Of a DNA stretch of 64,000 bases, positions 38,410 to 48,656 are shown piece by piece (within the stretch, counting starts at the first letter, position 1; each line of letters opens with the position of its first letter). Location of the stretch: NCBI RefSeq assembly GCF_022965805.1, contig NC_133108.1:25573545-25637544 (forward strand), in the 5' to 3' direction. The notes below the pieces were generated by a model. That model had not been told where the DNA came from. It saw only the letters and a list, made by a program, of their open reading frames with translations, and did not search any database. A program made the translations under genes and the position numbers. The DNA is from Primulina eburnea (Eukaryota; Streptophyta; Magnoliopsida; Lamiales; Gesneriaceae).

Positions 38410-39863
38410 GGCAACCCAAAATAAAATCCATAGAAAAGTTAATCCAAGTTCTTTTTAAGAATAGCACGTAAAAGTGTTCCCAAAGTTCTATTGACAACTT
38501 CAGTTTGTCCATCCGTTTGAGGATGAAAAGTAGTGGAAAACAACAATTTTGTGCCAAGTTTAGCCCATAAAGTCTTCCAAAAGTACCTCGAGAATTTAAC
38601 ATCGCGACCAGAAACAATAGTCCTAGGCATGTCATGCAACCTAACGACTTCTCTAAAGAACAAATCCGCAATGTTTGAAGCATCATCGGTTTAATGAAAA
38701 GCTATAAAATGTGCCATTTTAGACAATCTATCCACAACAACAAAACTAGAATCCCTCCCCTCCTTAGTCCTAGGCAACCCCAAAATAAAGTCCATAGAAG
38801 TGTCAATCCAAGTTCTTTTTAAGAATAGCACGCAAAAGTGTTCCCAAAGTTCTAGTGACAACTTCAGTTTGTCCATCCGTTTGAGGATGACAAGTAGTAG
38901 AAAACAACAATTTTGTGCCAAGTTTAGCCCATAAAGTATTCCAAAAGTAACTCAAGAATTTAACATCGCGACCAGAATCAATATTCCTAGGCATGCCATT
39001 CAACCTAACGACTTTTCTAAAGAACAAATCCGCAATGTTTGAAGCATCATCAGTTTTATGACAAGCTATAAAATGTGCCATTTTAGAGAATCTATCCACA
39101 ACAACAAAAATAGAATCCCTCCCCTTCTTAGTCCTAGGCAACCCCAAAATAAAGTTCATAGAAATGTCAATCCAAGTTCTTTTTAAGAATAGCACGCAAA
39201 AGTGTTCCCAAAGTTCTAGTGACAACTTCAATTTGTCCATCCGTTTGTGGATGACAAGTAGTAGAAAACAACAATTTTGTGCCAAGTTTAGCCCATAAAG
39301 TTTTCCAAAAGTAACTCAAGAATTTAACATCGCGACCAGAATCAATATTCCTAGGCATGCCATTCAACCTAACGACTTTTCTAAAGAACAAATCCGCAAT
39401 GTTTGAAGCATCATCGGTTTACGACAAGCTATAAAATGTGCCATTTTAGAGAATCTATCCACAACAACAAAAATAGAATCCCTCCCATTGTTAGTCCTAG
39501 GCAACCCCAAAACAAAGTTCATAGAAATGTCAATCCAAGTTTTTTTTAAGAATAGCACGCAAAAGTGTTCCCAACGTTCTATTGACAACTTCAGTTTGTC
39601 CATTAGTTTGAGGATGGCAAGTAGTAGAAAACAACAATTTTGTGCCAAGTTTAGCCCATAAAGTATTCCAAAAGTAACCCAAGAATTTAACATCGCGACC
39701 AGAATAAATATTCCTAGGCATGCCATGCAACCTAACGACTTCTCTAAAGAACAAATCCGCAATGTTTGAAGCGTCATCAGTTTTATGACAAGCTATAAAA
39801 TGTGCCATCTTAGAGAATCTATCCACAACAACAAAAATAGAATCCCTCCCCTTCTTAGTTCTA
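38410..39863 (-). repeat. Higher-order block B7 (4 units, 1454 bp)
   Basis: Same unit order and same rare variants as B3. Confidence 0.85.
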
Positions 39864-40168
39864 GGCAACCCAAAATAAAATCCATAGAAATGTTAATCCA
39901 AGTTCTTTTTAAGAATAGCACGTAAAAGTGTTCCCAAAGTTCTAGTGTCAACTTCAGTTTGTCCATCCGTTTGAGGATAAGAAGTAGTGGAAAACAACAA
40001 TTTTGTGCCAAGTTTAGCCCATACAGTCTTCCAAAAGTAACTCGAGAATTTAACATCGCGACCAGAAACAATAGTCCTAGGCATGCCATGCAACCTAACG
40101 ACTTCTCTAAAGAACAAATCCGCAATGTTTGAAGCATCATCGGTTTTATTAAAAGCTATAAAATGTGC
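39864..40168 (-). repeat. Higher-order block B8, first part (split by element D)
   Basis: B8 continues at 48662-50175. Removing element D and one copy of TGTGC gives a block of 1819 bp with five units, of B2/B6 type. Confidence 0.8.
40164..40168. repeat. Target site duplication of D, left
   Basis: TGTGC, repeated at 48657-48661. The array phase continues across the insertion. Confidence 0.9.
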
Positions 40169-40695
40169 TGTGGGGACCCGGGCTCTAACCCAATTCTTTT
40201 GGGATTTAATTGGATCTTTGTTCGAAAATGTGGGTCAAAAATTTGCTTTTAACATTAATTCAAATGTTTAGATAAAGCATAACATGTCGTTAACTGAAAT
40301 AAACAACATAATGTACATACATGTCTGTTCGTACAAACATTCACTAGTGTTCAAATGACAACTACAAACATAAGTAGTACAAGTTTCATAAGGAAACACT
40401 AGTAATCTGCAATGCCCGAGATCTCCACGCTATCATCATCTCTCATCTAGCTCGTGACCCCGATCCTGCCCCACCTGTTGCCTTGCACACATACAGACAC
40501 GACAACAGCCGGATAACTCCGGTGAGAACATATCCCAGTATAAAACATGGATGCATGCAATGTCATAAATCATGTACAAAAGCATAGCATATATCAATTA
40601 ACATGAATAAAATCTAAACATGTAGAAGAATACAAATCTGTATTCAACATTCAAATCTTGACTCGACTCATTTCTAATCTAGGGATCCCGGTGTG

Positions 40696-40748
40696 AATAA
40701 GACGGTCTGTCACCTACCCAACCACTCGGGGCGACGGTACGTCTTATT
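40696..40748 (-). other. Conserved stem-forming segment in LTR D
   Basis: AATAAGACG and CGTCTTATT arms as in LTRs C and E. Confidence 0.6.
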
Positions 40749-41650
40749 CCTAGACTTCGGTCAACTCTGTATCGAGGGTCTACACATATAGCAAATCTGC
40801 TCCTATGCGTCGATACACCGAAACGTCTAGTTTTGGCAAGTCTGCCAATCTCTCCTATCTCAGGACTCGAATATAAATCAATAAACAAGGCATTACATAA
40901 TCAAATGTAATAACAATCTAGTATGTGATTTAGGGAAACTCGTATCAAATCTGAATCGAGTTGTGCAATCCCGTGACCACATAAATTATACCTTTCTTAT
41001 CGAATAGTCGGTGTCGTAGTCGAAGTCTCGAGTTCACAATAGCCAATACAAATCTGAAATGGCATAAACAATGTGCACTTCAATCATATACATCTCAAAC
41101 AAATCAATATACAAAGCTAACATCGGTTTCAATGCAATTCGACGGCGTAACGGCATAATTCTTCGATACCGATAACTCAAGAATATCATACTCGATCATA
41201 ATCAACTCATAATCTCATCACACCTCAATACATAGGCTGAAATCTGAACAACCGTAACTTAACACATGCTGAAAATCGAAACAATAGCCTACGGTGTCCG
41301 AAAATCGATCCGACAACGAATATATCATGCTCAATATATCACGAACTCATATTTTAACTAAAATCTGAATTTCCCCAACATCATTATTTCGAAACATGCT
41401 GAAAATGGAATATACTTACATCCTTTCGTAGCCAACGATGCAAGGATCACAAATCTTAACTCGGAATATAAATCGGATGGCTAAATCATTCAAACTCTCA
41501 AGTTAAAGATCAAAAGAATGAAAGCTCCTCCCTCCAAGCTCTCTCGGTTCCTACTTACTGATCAGATGAAGAAAATGAGGTGTCATGCAAGCTTATATAC
41601 CCCAAGCCATGTGTCAACACGAAATTCAAAGGTGGCATTTTCGCATGCAA

Positions 41651-41877
41651 ACCGCGGGTGCGGCAACTCAAGAGCGCGGGTGCGCTGTGCTCACGGCAAA
41701 TTAATCTAACAGTGCAGCACCTAGACCGCGGGTGCGGTCCTTACATGACCGCGGGTGCGGTCTCACACTGCGGGGGCGGTCTTGCTAACACCGCGGGTGC
41801 GGTGTCTGTTCGCACAATTTCACTAATTTCCTCTCAATGCACCGCGGGTGCTGTATCCCTAACACCGCGGGTGCGGT
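41651..41877 (-). repeat. GC-dyad cluster in the D 3' LTR
   Basis: About seven ACCGCGGGTGCGGT-like copies on the plus strand. In element sense this is ACCGCACCCGCGGT, the orientation also used by A and C. Confidence 0.9.
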
Positions 41878-41973
41878 GTGGCTTCGGCCCTGCTGCTCAA
41901 AATCTCATAATTCATGCATTCTTATTTCCACAAGTCTAACATCAATGACAACGAATAATTCTCGAGCCTTACA

Positions 41974-41988
41974 TTTCTCCCCCTCTTA
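41974..41988 (-). other. Polypurine tract of D
   Basis: In minus sense TAAGAGGGGGAGAAA, preceded by GAGTTCGAGGACGAACTC as in C and E. Confidence 0.85.
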
Positions 41989-42075
41989 GACAAGAGTTCG
42001 TCCTCGAACTCATAAACCAGTAATCACGCAAGTATACACAAAACAGTAAAGTCAAAGTGGGAAGAAAGACTCACA

Positions 42076-45000
42076 TCATAAGAATAGCTCGGGATGCCTC
42101 TGTCTCATTTCAGACTCTGTCTCCCAAGTCGCTTCCTCGACGCCATGACGATTCCATTGAACCTTCACAAGCGGAATAGTCTTGGTTCTAAGCTATTTCT
42201 CCTTCCGATCAAGAATCTGAATCGGTCGCTCAACATAGCTCAAAGTCTGATCTAACTCGGCTTCTTCAGGTTGAATGACATGAGAATCATCCGGCATGTA
42301 TCTGCGCAACATCGATACATGAAAAACGTCATGTATACCAGACAATGAAGGAGGAAGAGCAAGTCTGTAAGCTCGATCGCCAATCTTCTCAAGAATCTCA
42401 TACGGACCGACGTATCTAGGAGACAACTTTCCTCGCTTGCCAAATCTGACAACGCCTCTGAAAGGTGAAATCTTCAGAAATACTCTGTCTCCCTGTTCGA
42501 ATACTAACGGTCTACGTCTAATATTTGCGTACTTCGCTTGCCTATCCTGTGCCGTCTTCATTCGTTTCTGAATGATCTTCACTTTTTCTGTCATCTCACG
42601 AATCATATCAGGCCCTAACTCTGGTACTTCAGAAATATCATCCCAGTACAACGGAGATCTGCACTTCTTTCCGTATAAAGCTTCGAACGGTGCCATCTCT
42701 ATGCTCGTCTGATAGCTGTTGTTGTATGAAAACTCACACAACGGCAATGAGTCTTGCCAACTAGTACCAAAATCTAGTACTACAGCTCTCAGCATGTCCT
42801 CTAAAGTCTGGATAGTCCGCTCTGACTGTCCGTCTGTCTGGGGATGATAAGCAGTGCTCAGGTGTAGAGTCGTACCCAAAGACTGCTGCAAGCTGTGCCA
42901 AAAGTGAGAAGTGAATCGTGGATCACGATCTGATACTATCGACTTCGGCACACCGTGCAATCTGACGACCTCCTTGACATACAACTCTGCCATCTGATCA
43001 TGTCGATAGGTCATCCTGTACGGAATAAAACACGCTGATTTGGTCAGTCTGTCTATCACAACCCAAATCGCGTCACAGCCCCGCGAAGATCGAGGTAACT
43101 TCGTCACGAAGTCCATGGAAATGTGGTCCCATTTCCATTCAGGAACATACAAACTCTGAAGTAAACCTCCGGGCTTCTTTCTTTCTGCCTTCACCCGCTG
43201 GCAATTTAGGCATCTAGACACGAATTCTGCAATGTCTGTCTTCATCTGTTTCCACCAAAATTGTGTCTTCAAGTCGTTATACATCTTCCTACCACCAGGA
43301 TGAATGCTGAACCGACTACAGTGTGCCTCCGACATGATCTGTCGTCTCAAATCTGAAATCTCTGGCACTACTAAGCGGTTATTCACATACAGAACAGAAT
43401 CTCTGACCTGATATTCTGATATATGACCAGCTCTGACCATATCAATCGATCTCTGCACGCTCGGATCAATTCTTTGTGCTTCTTTGATCCTCGAAATCAG
43501 ATCTGGCTCAATCTGAATCGCAGCAAGTCGCAGCGGTCTACTCTCTGTATCAAATGTCAATCCAGACAAGCAACAATCTTCTACTAAACTCGATACACCT
43601 ATAGTCGACAAGGACAAAGAACATACCATTCGACTCAAGGCGTCTGCCGCTGCATTCGACTTTCCTGGATGGTACTTGATCTCGCAATCAAAATCTTTCA
43701 ACAGATCAAGCCATCGTCGCTGTCTCATGTTCAACTCTGACTGAGAAAAGAGATACTTCAAGCTCTTATGATCGGAATAAATCTCGAATTTCTCGCCATA
43801 CAGATAATGACGCCAGATCTTAAGTGCAAACACAATCGCCGCCAATTCAAGATCATGAATCGGATAACGAGTCTCGTGTGGCTTCAGCTGTCTAGAGGCG
43901 TATGCTATCACGTGCCCTCGCTGCATAAGAACACATCCTAACCCTCTGTGAGATGCGTCACAGTATACAACGAACTCACCTGTACCTGCAGGAATCGTCA
44001 AGACAGGCGCACTAGTCAGCCTCTTCTTCAGCTCTACAAAACTGGCTTCACAATCTTCGGACCACACAAATGGCATATTCTTCTGGGTCAACTGAGTGAT
44101 AGGCTTCACTATACTGGAGAAATCTCGGATAAAACGTCGATAATACCCGGCTAGACCCATGAAACTGCGTATCTCAGGCACAGAAGTCGGTCTCGGCCAA
44201 CTGATTACAGCCTCAACTTTACTCGGATCTACCGCAATACCATCTCAAGATATAATATGCCCCAAGAAGACAACCTGTCTCAGCCAGAATTCACACTTGG
44301 ACAGTTTGGCATACAACCGCTCATTCCTCAAAGTCTTCAATACAATTCTCAGATGATCTGCATGCTCAGTCAAACTCTTCGAATACACCAAAATGTCGTC
44401 AATAAACACAATCACAAATTCATCTAAATATCTCTGAAAAATGCGGTTCATCAAACTCATAAACACCGCAGGTGCATTCGTCAAACCGAAAGGCATAACA
44501 ACAAACTCGTAATGTCCATACCTGGTTCGGAATGCAGTCTTTGGAATATCAACGTCTCTAACTCGGAGCTGATGATACCCTGATCTCAAATCAATCTTCG
44601 AATATACCGAAGATTCCTGTAACTGGTCAAATAAATCGTCGATGCGCGGCAACGGATATTTGTTCTTCACTGTTGCCTTGTTCAACTGTCTGTAATCAAT
44701 ACACAGTCGCATCCAACCATCTTTCTTTCTAACGAAAAGCACCGGAGCACCCCAAGGAGATACACTGGGTCTGATATATCCCTTGGACAGAAGATCCTCC
44801 AACTGTGCTTTCAACTCTTTCAGCTCTATCGGCGCCATCCTATACGGAGCTCTCGAAATAGGAACAGAACCGGGCATAAGATCTATGCTGAAATCAACCT
44901 CTCGAACCGGAGGCAACCCTGGAATCTCATCAGGAAAAACATCTGCAAACTCGCAAACCACTGGCAAATCTGCCAATGCTGGGCTCGACTTCAGTAGGTC

Positions 45001-46596
45001 TACTGAATAAATGAGGAACCCCTCTGCTCCTGTCTGTAACAATCTACTCATAGTCAGGGCAGATACTAAGGGAATCCGAGATCTGGAACCCTTGCCGTAG
45101 AATTTCCACTCATCTGTCATGTCGGGTCTGAATCTGACAATCTTGTGGAAACAATCTACAGTGGCCCTGTACTTGGTCAACATGTCTATGCCAACTATAC
45201 AGTCAAAATCAGCTAAACCAAGTACTACACAATCAAGATCAATCTCATGCCCCTCAAACTGAAGCATACAGTGTCTAACAGTAGTCACAGATATCAAACC
45301 ACTTCCCAACGGAGAAGCTATAGACACTACTGTCGACAACGACTCAACAGGCAATGAATGTCTCAATGCAAAATGTTCAGATATAAATGTATGAGATGCC
45401 CCTGTGTCAATCAACACATATGCAGGATAACCGCAAAGAAAACAGTTACCTGCAACGACGTCATCTGGCGCCTCCTGCGCCTGCTCCTCTGTCAGGGCAA
45501 AGACACGTGCCTGCTGTCTGGGAGGCTGACTCACAGTCTGACTACCTCCTGGTCTTTGCTGAGTCTGTGTGGAGGGTGGCTGAAAGGAGTGCACAGAGGA
45601 TGCCTGTCTCTCCATCTGTGGCGCTGGTGCTGATGATCCTGTGCTCTGGAATCGTTGTGCACCTCTCTGGGGACAAACTCTGGTGAAGTGTCCCTGTTGC
45701 CTACAGATGTTGCAGCGTCCCAGAACTTCTTGACACTGCTCCGTCGCATGTCGCCCTCCGCACGAACCACAGTATACGCCACTATTCTCTGACCCCTGAC
45801 CTCTCTGTCGAGATCCACTCGAACTCGATGAACTGCTCCCAGATTTCTTAAACTGTTTGCCTTTAGCCTTCAGAAAATCCTTCTTGCCACTACCACTAGC
45901 TCCACTGTCAAAACGAGGAGGAGGTGGTGGAAACTGTACGGTCGTGGACTGTGGCGGTCTCTGCCCCTGAACACCTTAGGAAGCTCCTCGCTGCCTGATC
46001 AAGCCAGCCTCTGCTCCCTTCGCTCGGTTCAGTGCCTCCGAAAAAGTACTACGCCGGCCCGTGTTCACCAAAGTAAAGACATCGGGATTCAGCCCGTTGA
46101 TGAAATGATCGGCCACTGCCTCGTCGTTTCCGGCCACATGCGGTGCAAATCGTAGCAATGCAGAAAATTTAGCCACATACTCCTTGATATTCCACTGTCC
46201 CTGCCTCAGATTTGCAAATTCAGCTCCTTTATCCTTTCGGTAGGAAACGGGGAAGAATCGCTGGTAGAACTCATCTTTAAAAACTTTCCACGTGATATCA
46301 ATGCCTCGGTGCTCCAAGGCTCTCTTCGTCGTCAACCACCAGCTCTTGGCAACCTCTTGCATCTGATGCCCTATCAGCTTCACACGTCGTTCGTCAGTGT
46401 AAGCCAAAGACTCAAACAACATCTCGATATCATCGAGCCAGCTCTCGCACTCTACTGCACTCTCTGTGCCCTTCAGGGTAGGCGGATGGAAAGACTGAAA
46501 TCTCTTCAATAAGGTCTCCATCGGTGTAGCGGTAACATCCATCTGTGCACCTGATGTGCTACCCTGCTCTGGCTGTGGCACTCGTCTAGGCGGCAT
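42076..46596 (-). pseudogene. gag-pol: D gag-pol: one continuous frame with three nonsense codons
   Basis: From ATG (46594-46596, MPPRRVPQPEQG) to a natural stop (42076-42078, after PELFL) the frame is 1507 codons with no frameshift. In-frame stops are TAA at 45976-45978 (after QRGAS), TGA at 44245-44247 (after FLGHIIS) and TAG at 42193-42195 (after LDRKEK). Related elements suggest Gln, Arg and Gln there, so each needs only one C-to-T change. Domains in order: Gag with FYQRFFPVSYRKDKGAEF, zinc knuckle near 45700, protease (LIDTGASH), reverse transcriptase with FIDD, RNase H (YCDAS), and integrase with an HHCC site, MDF, SDRDPRF and QSER, so the catalytic triad is kept. The polyprotein would make the particle and enzymes for retrotransposition. 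As it stands, only a 206-residue Gag fragment is directly readable. Confidence 0.93.
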
Positions 46597-46836
46597 AAAT
46601 CTGATTATCAAACTTATTAGTACCCAATCAATATCATCTGTCTCAGCCCTCCTCTGATCATAGACTCTGATCGAGAATCGGTTCTGATTCAGGCTTGAAA
46701 TGCTGTAAATCAATTCAGATAATACAACACAACATATAATAGGGAAAGCAATAAAGCATGCTAGCATCTCAAAAGCAAGGAAGATGACTCGATCTACCCC
46801 GCTCATACTACTCTATCTCAGTCTACAGAACCTACG

Positions 46837-46848
46837 GCTCTGATACCA
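46837..46848 (-). other. Primer binding site of D
   Basis: In minus sense TGGTATCAGAGC, two bases inside the 5' LTR. Confidence 0.9.
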
Positions 46849-48275
46849 CCTGTTGTGGGGACCCGGGCTCTAACCCAATTCTTTTGGGATTTAATTGGAT
46901 CTTTGTTCGAAAATGTGGGTCAAAAATTTTCTTTTAACATTAATTCAAATGTTTAGATAAAGCATAACATGTCGTTAACTGAAATAAACAACATAATGTA
47001 CATACATGTCTGTTCGTACAAACATTCACTAGTGTTCAAATGACAACTACAAACATAAGTAGTACAAGTTTCATAAGGAAACACTAGTAATCTCAATGCC
47101 CGAAATCTCCACGCTATCATCATCTCTCATCTAGCTCGTGACCCCGATCCTGCCCCACCTGTTGCCATGCACACATACAGACACGACAACAGCCGGATAA
47201 CTCCGGTGAGAACATATCCCAGTATAAAACATGGATGCATGCAATGTCATAAATCATGTAAAAAAGCATAGCATATATCAATTAACATGAATAAAATCTA
47301 AACATGTAGAAGAATACAAATCTGTATTCAACATTCAAATCTTGACTCGACTCATTTCTAATCTAGGGATCCCGGTGTGAATAAGACGGTCTGTCACCTA
47401 CCCAATCACTCGGGGCGACGGTACGTCTTATTCCTAGACTTCGGTCAACTCTGTATCGAGGGTCTACACATATAGCAAATCTGCTCCTATGCGTCGATAC
47501 ACCGAAATGTCTAGTTTTGGCAAGTCTGCCAATCTCTCCTATCTCAGACTCGAATATAAATCAATAAACAAGGCATTACATAATCAAATGTAATAACAAT
47601 CTAGTATGTGATTTAGGGAAACTCGTATCAAATCTGAATCGAGTTGTGCAATCCCGTGACCACATGAGTTATACCTTTCTTATCGAATAGTCGGTGTCGT
47701 AGTCGAAGTCTCGAGTTCACAATAGCCAATACAAATCTGAAATGGCATAAACAATGTGCACTTCAATCATATACATCTCAAACAAATCAATATACAAAGC
47801 TAACATCGGTTTCAATGCAATTCGACGGCGTAACGGCATAATTCTTCGATACCGATAACTCAAGAATATCATACTCGATCATAATCAACTCATAATCTCA
47901 TCACACCTCAATACATAGGCTGAAATCTGAACAACCGTAACTTAACACATGCTGAAAATCGAAACAATAGCCTACGGTGTCCGAAAATCGATCCGACAAC
48001 GAATATATAATGCTCAATATATCACGAACTCATATTTTAACTCAAATCTGAATTTCCCCAACATCATTATTTCGAAACATGCTGAAAATGGAATATACTT
48101 ACATCCTTTCGTAGCCAACGATGCAAGGATCACAAATCTTAACTCGGAATATAAATCGGATGGCTAAATCATTCAAACTCTCAAGTTAAAGATCAAAAGA
48201 ATGAAAGCTCCTCCCTCCAAGCTCTCTCGGTTCCTACTTACTGATCAGATGAAGAAAATGAGGTGTCATGCAAGC

Positions 48276-48283
48276 TTATATAC
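48276..48283 (-). promoter_or_regulatory. TATA box of the D 5' LTR
   Basis: In minus sense GGTATATAAGC, about 50 bp downstream of the dyad cluster. Confidence 0.65.
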
Positions 48284-48333
48284 CCCAAGCCATGTGTCAA
48301 CACGAAATTCAAAGGTGGCATTTTCGCATGCAA

Positions 48334-48560
48334 ACCGCGGGTGCGGCAACTCAAGAGCGCGGGTGCGCAGTGCTCACGGCAAATTAATCTAACAGTGCAG
48401 CACCTAGACCGCGGGTGCGGTCCTTACATGACCGCGGGTGCGGTCTCACACTGCGGGGGCGGTCTTGCTAACACCGCGGGTGCGGTGTCTGTTCGCACAA
48501 TTTCACTAATTTCCTCTCAATGCACCCCGGGTGCTGTATCCCTAACACCGCGAGTGCGGT
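48334..48560 (-). repeat. GC-dyad cluster in the D 5' LTR
   Basis: Same seven-copy arrangement as the 3' LTR, with CpG-type changes in some copies (ACCCCGGGTGCTGT and ACCGCGAGTGCGGT). Confidence 0.9.
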
Positions 48561-48656
48561 GTAGCTTCGGCCCTGCTGCTCAAAATCTCATAATTCATGC
48601 ATTCTTATTTCCACAAGTCTAACATCAATGACAACGAATAATTCTCGAGCCTTACA

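Larger units (their letters stand above)
28440..40168 (-). repeat. Integrase-derived satellite array, left part (~32 units of ~364 bp)
   Basis: Tandem units of 362-365 bp, coding sense on the minus strand. Each encodes a slice of a Ty3/gypsy integrase core, from the [14 protein letters not shown] region through [28 protein letters not shown], the SGRDVKF site and HPQTDGQTE to LLRAILKKN, where it joins the next unit. The source lineage differs from A and D (compare HKTDDA with KTTYS). In every unit I read, the second catalytic Asp is Gly, 36 residues before the Glu. The period is not a multiple of three, so ORFs of about 160 aa overlap but never fuse. These are not separate genes. Units are ordered into four- and five-unit blocks listed separately. 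Confidence 0.95.
40169..41973 (-). mobile_element. D 3' LTR
   Basis: Begins TGTGGGGACCCGGGCTC and ends GAGCCTTACA on the plus strand, 1805 bp. Dyad cluster 41651-41877, TATA box (minus) about 41593-41600, stem segment 40696-40748. Confidence 0.93.
40169..48656 (-). mobile_element. D: full-length Ty3/gypsy element in the satellite array
   Basis: Minus-strand element with a 3' LTR (40169-41973), polypurine tract, gag-pol, primer site and 5' LTR (46851-48656). TGTGC flanks it. The LTRs differ at few positions, and the 3' LTR lacks the first three bases of TGTTGTGGGG. Its Gag resembles that of C, and its LTR shares the ends, dyad motif and stem segment with C. D may represent the autonomous relative of the C/E group. 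Confidence 0.93.
46851..48656 (-). mobile_element. D 5' LTR
   Basis: TGTTGTGGGGACCCGGG to GAGCCTTACA on the plus strand, 1806 bp. In sense it holds the dyad cluster (48334-48560), the TATA box (48276-48283) and the start of the transcript. Confidence 0.93.

Noticed and set aside
45531..45818. 95-aa minus-strand ORF in D
   Set aside because: Out of frame with Gag-Pol. The true frame here gives the zinc knuckle.
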